Shown here in pieces: positions 48,926 through 57,880 of a DNA stretch of 64,000 bases (positions are counted from its first letter, which is position 1; every line of letters starts with the position of its first letter). Location of the stretch: the NCBI GenBank assembly GCA_964651705.1, contig CAZYWZ010000017.1, forward strand, positions 18,848 through 82,847, given 5' to 3'. Made by a program: the position numbers and the translations under genes. Source of the stretch: JADLBR01 sp964651705. GTDB lineage: Bacteria > Verrucomicrobiota > Verrucomicrobiia > JADLBR01. The notes under the pieces are model-generated. The model worked only from the letters and a program-made list of their open reading frames with translations. It ran no database searches and was not told where the DNA came from.

Positions 48926-50625
48926 CCCGTCTCTCGCACCTTCGTGCATATCGTCAGCGTGATGTCGCCGAAGAAAAAGGGAACCATGATCCGCCGCAAG
49001 GTGCCTCTCGGGATGAGGCCCTGGGCGAGCTTCGCCCCAGGGATTCCCATTGCTCCCAACTTGTAAAGGACGTAGTCCAGCGTGACGATATGCCGATAGG
49101 TGAGGGTCCTTGCCACATGAAAGCCGGCCTCGCGCAAGACATTGGCAAGGGTGATCCCATCGAAATACAGCAGGTGCATATCGATATACCATGGCCACCG
49201 TTCCCCGAGGACCCTCGCGTACAGGCTGCCGACATCCAGTGTCGAGAAGATCAGTTTCCCGCCCAACCGCAGCAGCGCATTGAGTTTCTCGAGGTCGCGG
49301 CCGGGGGCCCTGAGATGCTCGAGCACATCCCAGGCCGTGATGATGTCGAAGGTGCCCGGGTCGTACCTCGACGCGCCGATCGTCGCCTCCTGCACCGGGA
49401 TCCCCAGCGTCTCGCGGCAATAGCGCGCGGACCACGCCGATGGCTCCAGCCCCTCGACATCGTACCCGGATTCGCGAGCGAGCTTCAGGAAACCGCCGCA
49501 GTGGCAGCCGATGTCCAGGAGGCGCCGCGGCGGCGGGAACAGCGGCCTGACCCTCCCCCAATTGTACCGGAAGGTCCGTTCCCGCGCCGCCAGATTCTCC
49601 ACGTACCGGCCGTCCTCGACCCGGGCGTATATCCTGTCGAGTTCGGCATCCGGGGGCATCGGCGCCGAAAAGGCCAACCCGCAGCGCAGGCACTCCACGA
49701 TCGCGGCATGGCTCCCGTGCATGGGCGAGGAGCACGTGAATCGCTCGACGGCATCGGGCGCAGGCCCCGGGGGCCGGCGTTCCGGAAACCGCAGGGCCTG
49801 CTCCACCGCGCCGCAGGACGGGCAGGGCGTCGATTCCTCGGGCGCACCGTCCGGGGCCATGTCACAGATCGGTCGCCCCACCAGATCCCGCCACCACGCG
49901 CGGATCAGCCGCAGCGCCGCGACGCCGATCTCCTTCTGGGAGATCTTGGTCGCGCCCTCCCGCCTGTCGTGGAAGTGGATGGGTATCTCGAGGTGCCGGC
50001 CGAACCGCGCCGCCAGCGCGGCGGTCAGAAAGAAGAACGAATACCCGTCGTGCAGCTTCGCGTGCCGCGCGAGATGCTGGAGCAGCGGGCGCGAATACCC
50101 CCTGAAGGACGTCGTGGTCTCCCGCAACGGGATCCGGAGCAGGGTGCGCGCAAAGAGGTTCGCCCCGGCGCTCAGGAGTCTCCGGATGCCCCGGTAGTCA
50201 TACCGCCCCCCCTTGGCGAAGCGGGAGCCGATGACGAAATCGCTCTCCCCGACCGCCCGGATCATCCGCGGCACGTCGCCGGGGTCGTGGGAGAAATCCG
50301 CGTCCAGGGTGACTAGGAACCGATACCCGCCGCCGGTGGCGACGCGGATCGCGAGTTGGTGGGCCGAGCCGATCCCCATCTTGTGGGGGCGGTGGATCAC
50401 GATCAGCCGCGGCAGCTGCTCCCGCAGCTCGCGGAGGAGCGCCCCCGTGCCATCGGGGGAGGCGTCATCGATGACGAGGATGTCGCAATCCGGTGCCGCG
50501 CGCGCCACGGAGAAGACGAGGTCGCTGATGATGTCGACCTCGTTATACGTCGCAGTGCAGATGAGTCCCCGGCGCACGTCCGGCCCGGCTGGCGCACCGC
50601 CGGGGATCTCAACGGCGGGCGTCAT
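48922..50625 (-). CDS. Fusion of polyprenyl-phosphate mannose synthase-like GT2 and class I methyltransferase
   Basis: About 567 residues. N-terminal GT2 domain of the DPM1 type: LICTATYNEVDIISDLVFSV, DILVIDDASPDGTGALLREL, DxD as FLVTLDADFSHDPGDVP, and FVIGSRFAKGGRYDYRGIRR. After LIRAWWRDLVGR comes a Cys-rich segment (CPSCG ... CLRCGLAF, a probable zinc site), then a methyltransferase (RRLLDIGCHCGGFLKLARES, DIITAWDVLEHLRAPGRDLE). The two parts usually occur as separate proteins. It would make the lipid-linked mannose used by the GT-C enzymes downstream and methylate a sugar or lipid. ATG 50625 is likely; ATG 50697 is possible. About 200 bases separate it from the upstream gene. Confidence 0.8.
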   Translation of the reverse strand: MTPAVEIPGGAPAGPDVRRGLICTATYNEVDIISDLVFSVARAAPDCDILVIDDASPDGTGALLRELREQLPRLIVIHRPHKMGIGSAHQLAIRVATGGGYRFLVTLDADFSHDPGDVPRMIRAVGESDFVIGSRFAKGGRYDYRGIRRLLSAGANLFARTLLRIPLRETTTSFRGYSRPLLQHLARHAKLHDGYSFFFLTAALAARFGRHLEIPIHFHDRREGATKISQKEIGVAALRLIRAWWRDLVGRPICDMAPDGAPEESTPCPSCGAVEQALRFPERRPPGPAPDAVERFTCSSPMHGSHAAIVECLRCGLAFSAPMPPDAELDRIYARVEDGRYVENLAARERTFRYNWGRVRPLFPPPRRLLDIGCHCGGFLKLARESGYDVEGLEPSAWSARYCRETLGIPVQEATIGASRYDPGTFDIITAWDVLEHLRAPGRDLEKLNALLRLGGKLIFSTLDVGSLYARVLGERWPWYIDMHLLYFDGITLANVLREAGFHVARTLTYRHIVTLDYVLYKLGAMGIPGAKLAQGLIPRGTLRRIMVPFFFGDITLTICTKVRETG

Positions 50626-50828
50626 GGCACCGTCCCGGTGGTCGCCGGATCGCCAGGCACCGCTCCCTCCGGCATCGCTCTTCCCTGCGCGTTCCATCAC
50701 GGGCAAACCGTGCCCAAGGTCGGTGGATTTTCCCAGAAGAAATCCCTTGCTTCGCGTCCGTGGTGGACCGGGACAAAGTGGGCGATCGCGCGACCTGCCG
50801 TGGCCAGCACCGACATCGACCGGCGCCA

Positions 50829-51638
50829 TCACCTCCTAGCCACCACCACCACGTTCCAACACCACCATCCCAGCGGGGGCACGAGCCGCAGCAGCGCGGC
50901 ATCCAAGGAGACCAGCGGCCGAAACCACCTCCGGATGTCGCGCTCCATGCGAAAGATCCGCTTCCAATACCTATCCGCGTTAGGATCCACCCGGTCCACG
51001 AAATAGAACTTGGCGAACAGCACAAGCGTTAGCAGCCAGAACATGCGCACCTCGGATTCGGCGAACATGGAACAGATCGTCCGGACGTCGGAGCGGCGGA
51101 GCGGGTGCTCGTCCTCGGTCCTGACACCCATGGCCATGCGCCGATAGATGTTGATGGCGGGGTTGTAGGCGATGGGGTCGATGGAGACGAAGGTCCCGCC
51201 CGTCCGCAGGACCCGGCGCGCCTCCCTGGCGGCGGCCGCCACGTCCGGCACGTGATGCAGCGCGTTGGCGACGTACACGACGTCGAAGGACTCGTCCGGG
51301 AAAGGCAGCCGGTCGGCCGCCGCCTGCGCCCGCCCGATGGACACCCCGTGGTGCGCCGCCAACCGCTCGGCAAAATCCAGCATCCCGCCCGAGACATCCG
51401 ATGCCGTCACCGACGCGCCCCGCTTCGCGAAATACACCGACGCCTCGCCCAGCCCGGACCCCACGTCCAGCAGGCGCCTCCCCCGGAGATCCCCCAGCCG
51501 GCGGAGGATGTGCCTATGTTCCAGGGCCGTGCAACCCTCGAACATCGCGTCGAGCGGGATATCCTCGACCCGCTCGCCCGCCGCCCATGCGTCGTGGAAT
51601 GCCTCTTCTGCGTGGAGACCTCCGTCGCCCGCGGTCAT
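50829..51638 (-). CDS. Class I SAM-dependent methyltransferase
   Basis: 269 residues. Motif I GRRLLDVGSGLGEASVYFAK, an acidic residue at the end of strand 2 (SVTASDVSGGMLDFAERLAA), then DRLPFPDESFDVVYVANALH and VLRTGGTFVSIDPIAYNP give a clear Methyltransf_11 domain. The C-terminal ~80 residues have hydrophobic segments (MFWLLTLVLFAKFYFVDRVD, LGWWCWNVVVVARR), suggesting membrane association and a lipid-linked substrate. ATG 51638 overlaps the GT2 stop (ATGA) and has GGGAGGGG just upstream; the longer open frame is a shadow. Confidence 0.85.
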   Translation of the reverse strand: MTAGDGGLHAEEAFHDAWAAGERVEDIPLDAMFEGCTALEHRHILRRLGDLRGRRLLDVGSGLGEASVYFAKRGASVTASDVSGGMLDFAERLAAHHGVSIGRAQAAADRLPFPDESFDVVYVANALHHVPDVAAAAREARRVLRTGGTFVSIDPIAYNPAINIYRRMAMGVRTEDEHPLRRSDVRTICSMFAESEVRMFWLLTLVLFAKFYFVDRVDPNADRYWKRIFRMERDIRRWFRPLVSLDAALLRLVPPLGWWCWNVVVVARR

Positions 51639-52636
51639 GCCCCCCTCCCGGTATCCACTTGCGCGGGTTCCGCCCGATCGGTGGCGGCCCCAGATATTAT
51701 TTCCCCGATGAGGTAATTTGGCCGTTGTTTGGCCTGCTCGTAGATGCGCCCGATGTATTCGCCACAGATGCCCAGCATCACCAGCTGGATGGTCCCGAAG
51801 ATCGTGATCGTGGCCATCAGGGAAGTCCAGCCGGGGACCATCGGCACCCCATACACAAAGAACTTGATCAACGTGATCGCGATATATCCCACGCACACGG
51901 CGAAGAGCAGGACCGACATCAGGAAGGCCAGGCGCAGCGGGGCCACCGACATCGACGCGATGCCATCGAAGGCCAGCACCAGCATCTTGTGCAGGGGGAA
52001 GTGGGTCCGCCCCGCGACGCGGTCGGCGCGATCATAGAGCACTCGGGTCTGCGCCAGCCCGATCCATGGCACAAGTCCCCGGAGGAACCGGTGCGATTCC
52101 CGCAGCGACGCCAGGTGGGTCAGGGCCCGGCGGCTCAACAACCGGAAATCGCCCGTCTCACGGGCGATGCGCACCCCAGAGATCCGCTCCATCAGCCCAT
52201 AAAACCCGGCCGCCGTCACGCGCTTCAGCCAGGGCTCGTTGCCGCGCGAGCGCCGCGTCCCGTACACCACATCGTACCCCTTGCGGTAGAGCGCCACCAT
52301 CTCCGGGATCACCCCGGGCGGATCCTGGAGATCGGCGTCCAGGCTGACCACCGCCTCCCCCCGGGCAGCCTCGAGGCCCGCGGTCAGCGCGGCCTGCTGC
52401 CCGAAGTTGCGCGAGAGTTTGACCCCCACGAAGCGCTCGTCGGCCCGGCACCGGCCCGAAATAAGTTCCCAGCTCCTATCGGCGCTGCCGTCATCCACCA
52501 GAACCACCTCGACGGTTCCCAAGTCGCGGAGCGGTCCCTCCAGCGCGGCATCCAAGCCGGAAAAGAGCAATGGGAGCATGGCCTCCTCATTGAAGACCGG
52601 GATGACAAGGGAAAGAAATACGTTCCGCTGGCCCAT
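51635..52636 (-). CDS. Polyprenyl-phosphate GT2 glycosyltransferase (GtrB/ArnC/DPM1-like)
   Basis: 333 residues. GT-A domain with LSLVIPVFNEEAMLPLLF, EVVLVDDGSADRSWELI, LSRNFGQQAALTAGLEAARG and DxD-like VVSLDADLQDPPGVIP. ETGDFRLLSRRAL and GLVPWIGLAQT are typical of GtrB/ArnC. Two C-terminal helices follow (LAFLMSVLLFAVCVGYIAIT, TITIFGTIQLVMLGICGEYI), then the cytoplasmic IGRIYEQAKQRPNYLI. It transfers a sugar from a nucleotide to undecaprenyl phosphate. First gene of the glycan operon, with GGAGGTGCC before the ATG. Confidence 0.9.
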   Translation of the reverse strand: MGQRNVFLSLVIPVFNEEAMLPLLFSGLDAALEGPLRDLGTVEVVLVDDGSADRSWELISGRCRADERFVGVKLSRNFGQQAALTAGLEAARGEAVVSLDADLQDPPGVIPEMVALYRKGYDVVYGTRRSRGNEPWLKRVTAAGFYGLMERISGVRIARETGDFRLLSRRALTHLASLRESHRFLRGLVPWIGLAQTRVLYDRADRVAGRTHFPLHKMLVLAFDGIASMSVAPLRLAFLMSVLLFAVCVGYIAITLIKFFVYGVPMVPGWTSLMATITIFGTIQLVMLGICGEYIGRIYEQAKQRPNYLIGEIISGAATDRAEPAQVDTGRGA

Positions 52637-52675
52637 GGCACCTCCGTCCTAATGTTCTCGTCGCAGGCGGATCAA

Positions 52676-52786
52676 GACCACGAGGATCCGCGCCGCGGGC
52701 AGGCGGGCACGAAAGTCGGCGACGACCCGGCCGATGGTCGTGGCCTCGTTCGGGCACGGGATCCCAATGGTGATCCCCGCGCCGTC
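52676..52786 (-). pseudogene. N-terminal remnant of a GT2 glycosyltransferase
   Basis: About 35 residues on the minus strand, GITIGIPCPNEATTIGRVVA and DFRARLPAARILVV, match the start of polyprenyl-phosphate GT2 enzymes (xVVIPCLNExxTIGxVVxxF...LPxAxIxVxDN). The next residues LIRLRREH and a stop do not continue the domain. It lies just upstream of the intact GT2 gene, so it is probably what is left of a deleted paralogue. Confidence 0.55.
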
Positions 52787-52855
52787 GGCATCAGGTGCGC
52801 CATCTTCCAAAACATGCGAACTGTGCCAGCGACCGGGCCCCAAGGAAATGACTTT

Positions 52856-55846
52856 TCACCGCGCCAGCGCCGCGGCCTCGGATACGCGCAGGGGCCGATC
52901 GTAGAGCCGGAGGCGCGTCACGCGGACGCCCCTCCCTTGGGCGACGCGCGGCACCGCAGGTCTTTCGCCAAGCGCCATCACCCAGCGGGAGAATCGCCCC
53001 CAGCCGCGGTTGCCCGCATCGCCGCCATCGCAGAGTCGGCCATCGACGAGGGCCAGGATGAGGTTGGGCCCGCCATCGACGATGAAGGTGACGCGATGTT
53101 CGCGGCCCGCATGCAATAGACCCGGGTCGGTGGCCCAGCGCTCCGGGCGGTCCCGCCCGTCGCCGAGTTCGATCTGCAGGGCCCCACCCTCGGCGATCGT
53201 CACGGCCCAGCCGTGCCCCTCCTCGGTCCGGCAATCGATCACGGCCTGCCCGGGGCGGAGATCCTCGAGACGGAGCGCGAGGTCCACGGTGAATCCGCCG
53301 TGCAACAGGTCCGGCAGGCGCGCGGGCTTGGCCGCGCTCCCCGCCCGGCATCCGCGCTCGTCGAGATCGAGGACCAGGCCCTCCTCTGGCGGATCCTCGC
53401 GCGCGCCCTGGTTCCAGAGGCCCTCCAGCAGCCCGTGATCGAGCTCGAAGATGCGGGCGTCCTCCTTGTCGGTGGTCGTCACCCAAAAGCGCCCGCCCTC
53501 CTCGATGAAATCGGGATAGCTCATGCCGATCCCGTTGACGGGCAGATCGAAGCCATACATCAACACCTCGGGTTGCGACCAGTGGATGACGCCATCTTTC
53601 TCCCGCCCGCCCGCGAGCCACACGACGTCGCGCGGCCGGTAGATGGCGTTCGGCCCGAGCGGTCGGGAGTTGTGGAACCACAGGAGGTAGCGCCCATCCG
53701 AGGCGCGGAAAGGACGGCAGCACGCCAGGGGATGTTTGATGGGACGGCCGCCGGGCCCGTAGGTCGCGACCCCGCGCGCCGGCCACGTGCGCCCACCGTC
53801 GCGGCTGTAGCTCTGGCACGCGTGTCCCGCGGTCGAGCGCCAGAGGCAGAAGAGGTCCCCGTTCGCCAGCGGCGCGATGATGTGCTCCTCCTGCATGTCG
53901 CTGTCGACTTCGCCGGCGCGGATTCCCTCGTCGCCAAGCGGCAGCATCTCCCAGCGGATCTTGCCGGGGTCGCGCTCGGTGCGGAGATTATCGGACCGGA
54001 ACACGAAGCCCTGGCCCCGGCCGCGGTTCTTGGGCGCATACCGCGTGTACGAGAAAAGGACGCCCCCGCCGACCTCGATGGGCGGGCAGACGCTCCAGCC
54101 GCCCGTGCCGCCGAACTCCCGGTCCAGGCCGATCTCGCGGATCGGCACGCGAAATCGCTCCGCCGACCAGCTCTCCCCGCCGTCGTCCGAGTACTTGAAG
54201 AAAAGCCCGATGGGCGATTGGCGCTCGGGCGGCTCGTTGCGCAGGTTATAGAACACATAGACCCTGCCGTAGGGCGCCGCATACAGCGTGGCCCACGAGG
54301 GTTGGCGCATGTCCTCCTTGGGCTCGATCGCGTATCGCGGCGCCTCCCACGTGCGCCCGCGGTCGCGGCTGCGCGTGACGACGAGCGTGCGGTCCTTCCC
54401 GCTCTCCGCGATGGCGCTGGTGGTGATCACGCAGAGCCACGACCCGTCGCGGCATTTCACCACGTAGGGCTGGTCGTTATAGCCATTGCGGAAGATCAGC
54501 GTGCCATTCTCGAAATGGCGCGGGTCGGGCGACTCGGCATAGCGGAAGTTCAGGTAGCGACCGAGTTCCTCCGCCTCTTCCGGCGAAAGCACCCGGTCGT
54601 AGACCAACAGTTCCGACAGCGCGCCCGAGAAACGCGCACTGCCATTGTGCCACGCGGGATCTATCGGCGGCAACTGTCGCGCGATCGTCGCGCGCCCACT
54701 CCCCGGCTCGCGCACGGCGGCATATACCGCGCCGCCCGCCGGCGGGCGCCACCCGCCGAAATCGAGGCGGGCGGATTCCCCGGCGAAGCTCACGGCTGGG
54801 CGGCCGTTGATAGCCCTGGGGAGGAAGGCGGGACGATGGAACGGGTCAGCCTGCGACGCGTGGTGTACCGCGCCGCTCTCATCCTCCCATCGCTCGACCG
54901 ATTGGCCGGCCTTCAGACTACCCAGAGAATCGACGTGCAACCACAGGACCAGCCCTTTCGTGGGAGGCACGGGCGCGCGCGCTAGCCCATACTTTCCCGC
55001 AAGGTATTCCTCGACCCGGAGCACCTCCACCGGGCGCAGCGGGCGATCATACGCGATGATCTCCGCGACGCGCCCGCGGTAGAATCGGCCCGGCTTTCCC
55101 GCCCCCGCATCGCCGCCCTGCCCGATGGTGTATCCGGTGCCGGGAAATCCCGGCGGCTCCTTGTCCGCGATCACGGAGGCGACGTCCATGCCCCCGGCCC
55201 GCATCCGCATCTCCCCGCAGGGCGCGTCGCGCAGAAAGCCATAGATATGAAACCCCACCTGCGGCGATGGCGTGGCCGGCTGCATCAGTTGCCAGGCCTT
55301 TTGGGGCGCGTGATACAGGCTCGCGACGAAGACCGGTTCGTAGTCGCCGTTCCTGAAGCCAAAGGCATACTTCGTCGCCCCGGCACGAAACGAGTCGTCA
55401 TCGCCGCCGATCAGCGTCCGCCAGTGGCTCCCGCCCGCGGTCTGCGCCGCGTTCTCGGCGACCACGTACACCGTCGCCCGCGAACCAAGCCGCAGCCAGG
55501 GCAGATCGAGGTAGTCATCTCTCCCGTCGAATTCCACCCCCGGTTGGCCCGCGAGCGACGGGACCGATTGGATCCAGCGCGGGCGGCGCGATGCGACCGG
55601 CTGCCCGGCGTGCCCCACCGCGCCCGGCGCGCGATTCTCCCACGTGGCGATTGCCCCCGACCCGTCCCTGTCCCCGGGCGCTTCTGCGCGCAACCAGAGG
55701 CGCAGCCCGTCGGTAGGGATCTCGCCCGACGCGTGCGCCCGGCCCCCGTAGCCCCACCCCAACAAGGAAAAGACGCCCAGCGCGAGCGCTGGCGCCCACC
55801 GCCCTCTCCAACCCACCCGCCGGATCCGGTCCAATCGAACCCACAT
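52856..55846 (-). CDS. Large exported LamG/sialidase-like (BNR repeat) protein
   Basis: 996 residues with a signal peptide (WAPALALGVFSLLGWGYGGR). Two N-terminal concanavalin/LamG-type units follow (~40-260 and ~265-440): LRLWLRAEAPGDRDGSGAIA, YLDLPWLRLGSRATVYVVAE, then LVLWLHVDSLGSLKAGQSVE. Residues ~450-800 form a sialidase-like propeller with Asp boxes SRDRGRTWEAPRY, SDDGGESWSAERF and SRDGGRTWPARGV. A third LamG-like unit ends the protein (FTVDLALRLEDLRPGQAVID, VTRLRLYDRPLRVSEAAALA). It is probably a secreted glycan-degrading or glycan-binding protein. The Arg triad of true sialidases cannot be assigned with confidence. ATG 55846 is the likely start; the longer frame runs into a palindromic repeat. 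Confidence 0.82.
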   Translation of the reverse strand: MWVRLDRIRRVGWRGRWAPALALGVFSLLGWGYGGRAHASGEIPTDGLRLWLRAEAPGDRDGSGAIATWENRAPGAVGHAGQPVASRRPRWIQSVPSLAGQPGVEFDGRDDYLDLPWLRLGSRATVYVVAENAAQTAGGSHWRTLIGGDDDSFRAGATKYAFGFRNGDYEPVFVASLYHAPQKAWQLMQPATPSPQVGFHIYGFLRDAPCGEMRMRAGGMDVASVIADKEPPGFPGTGYTIGQGGDAGAGKPGRFYRGRVAEIIAYDRPLRPVEVLRVEEYLAGKYGLARAPVPPTKGLVLWLHVDSLGSLKAGQSVERWEDESGAVHHASQADPFHRPAFLPRAINGRPAVSFAGESARLDFGGWRPPAGGAVYAAVREPGSGRATIARQLPPIDPAWHNGSARFSGALSELLVYDRVLSPEEAEELGRYLNFRYAESPDPRHFENGTLIFRNGYNDQPYVVKCRDGSWLCVITTSAIAESGKDRTLVVTRSRDRGRTWEAPRYAIEPKEDMRQPSWATLYAAPYGRVYVFYNLRNEPPERQSPIGLFFKYSDDGGESWSAERFRVPIREIGLDREFGGTGGWSVCPPIEVGGGVLFSYTRYAPKNRGRGQGFVFRSDNLRTERDPGKIRWEMLPLGDEGIRAGEVDSDMQEEHIIAPLANGDLFCLWRSTAGHACQSYSRDGGRTWPARGVATYGPGGRPIKHPLACCRPFRASDGRYLLWFHNSRPLGPNAIYRPRDVVWLAGGREKDGVIHWSQPEVLMYGFDLPVNGIGMSYPDFIEEGGRFWVTTTDKEDARIFELDHGLLEGLWNQGAREDPPEEGLVLDLDERGCRAGSAAKPARLPDLLHGGFTVDLALRLEDLRPGQAVIDCRTEEGHGWAVTIAEGGALQIELGDGRDRPERWATDPGLLHAGREHRVTFIVDGGPNLILALVDGRLCDGGDAGNRGWGRFSRWVMALGERPAVPRVAQGRGVRVTRLRLYDRPLRVSEAAALAR

Positions 55847-55963
55847 ACAGACATGTCTTTCTGAACCCCAAGGGACCGATTTTCCATGTCCCAAAACGTA
55901 AAATCTGTGCCCTTTCGCGAAAGCCCTGGGATTGAGTTTCAGGTCATTCCATGCCCCGCAGAC

Positions 55964-56074
55964 GGGGCACCACCGGGGCGGAAAATGGTAGGCTGCGCCT
56001 TGGCGCACGCCGACGAAGCGAATGTCCGCGTCCGCCAAGGCGCAGCCTACATCGCGACCCAATTTTCGAGTCAG
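55964..56074. repeat. Dispersed palindromic element (copy 2), 18-bp perfect inverted repeat
   Basis: The same outer boxes as the copy at 3141: GGGGCACCACCGGGG plus GAAAATG on the left and AATTTTCGAGTCAG on the right (one mismatch in 14). Between them the core 55988-56050 is GTAGGCTGCGCCTTGGCG, a 27-base loop, then its exact complement. The core sequence is unrelated to copy 1 except for the terminal GTAG/CTAC. Confidence 0.85.
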
Positions 56075-56202
56075 TCAGCCCCGCTGGCGGCGCGGGGACG
56101 CGCCGCGCCTTTCAGGGGGAAACTTGGCCTCGTGGCGCAGGCATTCCCCCGCCAGAGGCGATTGTTCCGACCTTCCGGCCTCGTCCCATCCCCGCTTTCG
56201 AC

Positions 56203-56230
56203 TTGCAATAAAACCAAAAAGACGTAAATA
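56203..56230 (+). promoter_or_regulatory. Candidate promoter of the TetR-efflux operon
   Basis: TTGCAA (56203-56208), 16 bases, then TAAATA (56225-56230), just before the ATG at 56237. The mRNA would be nearly leaderless. The same word TTGCAATAAAA occurs on the minus strand upstream of the exopolysaccharide operon. Confidence 0.35.
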
Positions 56231-56236
56231 GTTTCC

Positions 56237-56881
56237 ATGGTTTCACAGCGGGCAGCCGGGCCGGTGCGCGACCGGGTCGTGGAGTACGCGCGGGGGGTTT
56301 TTCTGCGGGAGGGTTTCCGGCGGATCACGATGGAGGAGGTGGCATCGGGGATGGGGATCAGCAAGCGGACCTTGTACGAGGCGGTGCCCTCGAAGGAGGC
56401 TTTGGTGGGGGAGGTGCTGGACGCGCAGATCGCGCGGGTGTCGGGCTTGGCGCGCGGGGTGGTGGCGGACCGGTCGCTGCCGTATCGGCGGAAGGTGGAG
56501 GAGTTTCTGCTGGTGCTGGCGCGGGCGATCTCGGCGGTGAGCCCGGCGTTTCTGGGGGATCTGAAGCGCCTGACGCCCGGGCTGTACGGGCGGTTCCAGC
56601 GGATGCGGGAGGAGAACGTGCTGCGGATTTTCCGGGGGATGATCGTGGAGGGGAAAGATGCGGGGCATCTGCGCGAGGGGGTGGAGCCGGCGCTGGTGGC
56701 GGAGGCGTTCCTGCACGCGCTGCGCGGGCTGACCGATCCGGAGGTGATGGGCCGCCTGCAGATCGTTCCCGAGGTGGCGTTCCGGCACACGCTGGATCTC
56801 TTCCTGCACGGGATGTTGCGCGGGGAGGGGCCGTCCGGGCGCGCCCCCGGTGGTGGGCGCAAAAGGGAGGGGCGGCGATGA
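56237..56881 (+). CDS. TetR/AcrR family transcriptional regulator
   Basis: 214 residues. The N-terminal helix-turn-helix reads VVEYARGVFLREGFRRITME, then EVASGMGISKRTLYEAVPSK, the TetR_N pattern. The C-terminal ligand-binding part is variable and helical, with a basic tail GGGRKREGRR. It is probably the local repressor of the efflux operon that follows: its stop overlaps the start of the HlyD gene (ATGA). The ligand is unknown. It probably binds the short AT-rich upstream region. Confidence 0.92.
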   Translation: MVSQRAAGPVRDRVVEYARGVFLREGFRRITMEEVASGMGISKRTLYEAVPSKEALVGEVLDAQIARVSGLARGVVADRSLPYRRKVEEFLLVLARAISAVSPAFLGDLKRLTPGLYGRFQRMREENVLRIFRGMIVEGKDAGHLREGVEPALVAEAFLHALRGLTDPEVMGRLQIVPEVAFRHTLDLFLHGMLRGEGPSGRAPGGGRKREGRR

Positions 56882-57858
56882 GGGCGCTCGGCGGGCCTGT
56901 GGGATGGATCGGGCCGACGGCGCTGCTGGCGCTCTGCGTGTCGTCTTGCGATCGTCCCCGCGGGGGCGGGTATCAGGGCTACATCGAAAACGAGTTCGTG
57001 CACGTGGCCTCGGCGGTGTCGGGCACGTTGGATCGGCTGATCGTCCGCGAGGGGGAGCGGGTGTCCGCCGGGGATCCCCTGTTCGCGCTCGACCCGATCG
57101 TGCAAGCCTCCGACCTCGAGGATCTCCGGCGCCGGATCGCGGCGGCGGAGGCCCGCCTGAAGGAGATGCAGATGGCCAAGCGCTCTGCCGTCCTCGGCGC
57201 CCTGGAGGCGCAGCTCGATGCGCGCAAGGCCGCCGAGGAATTGGCGCGCCTGGAGTACGAGCGCAACAAGAGGCTGATCGAGGAGAAGGTCGTCTCGGAG
57301 GCGACCTTCGACCATTTCCGGCTGACCCTCGACGAAGCCCGCGAACGCACCACCGAGGCCGCCATGGAACTCCGGTTGGCCAAGGAGGGCGAGCGCGAGG
57401 AACTCGTCGATGCCGCCCGGCAGGACCTCGAGGCCATGAAGGCGCAGCTGGCCAGGCTGGAATGGTCGCTCGGGCAGACCCGGCGCGCCGCTCCCGTTCC
57501 CGCGACCGTGCAGGAGACGCTCTTTGAGCCCGGCGAGTGGGTCCCGGCCGGATCCCCGGTGGTGGTGCTCGCCCCCCCCGAGCGGATGCGGGCGCGGTTC
57601 TTCGTGCCGGAGTCCGATCTCGCCGGGATCCGGAAGGGCCACCCGGTTCTCGTGCGGATGTCGGGCATCGACGCCCCGATCGCCGCCACGATCTCCTTCG
57701 TGTCCGTCGAGGCGGAATACACCCCGCCGGTCATCTATTCCGAGGAGAGCAAGGCCAAACTCGTGTGGATGGTCGAGGCGACTTTCGCGGATGCCGCGGC
57801 GGCCGCGCGCCTGCACCCCGGACAGCCGATCACCGTCCACCTGCCCCGCGAACAATAG
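56878..57858 (+). CDS. HlyD-family membrane fusion protein, probable lipoprotein
   Basis: 326 residues. The N-terminus IGPTALLALCVSSCDRPRGG ends in a lipobox-like LCVSSC, so it is probably an inner-membrane lipoprotein. A biotinyl-lipoyl half (GYIENEFVHVASAVSGTLDR, LIVREGERVSAGDPLFALD), a long coiled-coil hairpin (~65-190), the returning lipoyl half (PVPATVQETLFEPGEWVPAG) and a beta-barrel domain (MRARFFVPESDLAGIRKGHP) follow. This is the YbhG/EmrA-like adaptor of an ABC efflux pump. It lies between the regulator and the ATPase. Confidence 0.9.
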   Translation: MRALGGPVGWIGPTALLALCVSSCDRPRGGGYQGYIENEFVHVASAVSGTLDRLIVREGERVSAGDPLFALDPIVQASDLEDLRRRIAAAEARLKEMQMAKRSAVLGALEAQLDARKAAEELARLEYERNKRLIEEKVVSEATFDHFRLTLDEARERTTEAAMELRLAKEGEREELVDAARQDLEAMKAQLARLEWSLGQTRRAAPVPATVQETLFEPGEWVPAGSPVVVLAPPERMRARFFVPESDLAGIRKGHPVLVRMSGIDAPIAATISFVSVEAEYTPPVIYSEESKAKLVWMVEATFADAAAAARLHPGQPITVHLPREQ

Positions 57859-57880
57859 CCGCCCGCGACAGGTCCAGACC

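Larger units (their letters stand above)
55847..56236. other. Intergenic region between divergent sialidase-like and TetR genes
   Basis: About 390 bases without a gene. It contains the palindromic element described separately at 55964-56074, a GC-rich stretch to 56200, and a short AT-rich segment directly upstream of the TetR gene. Confidence 0.7.

Noticed and set aside
52856..55846. Calling the large exported protein an active sialidase
   Set aside because: Asp boxes and the propeller pattern are clear, but the Arg triad and Tyr/Glu pair of true sialidases could not be assigned.
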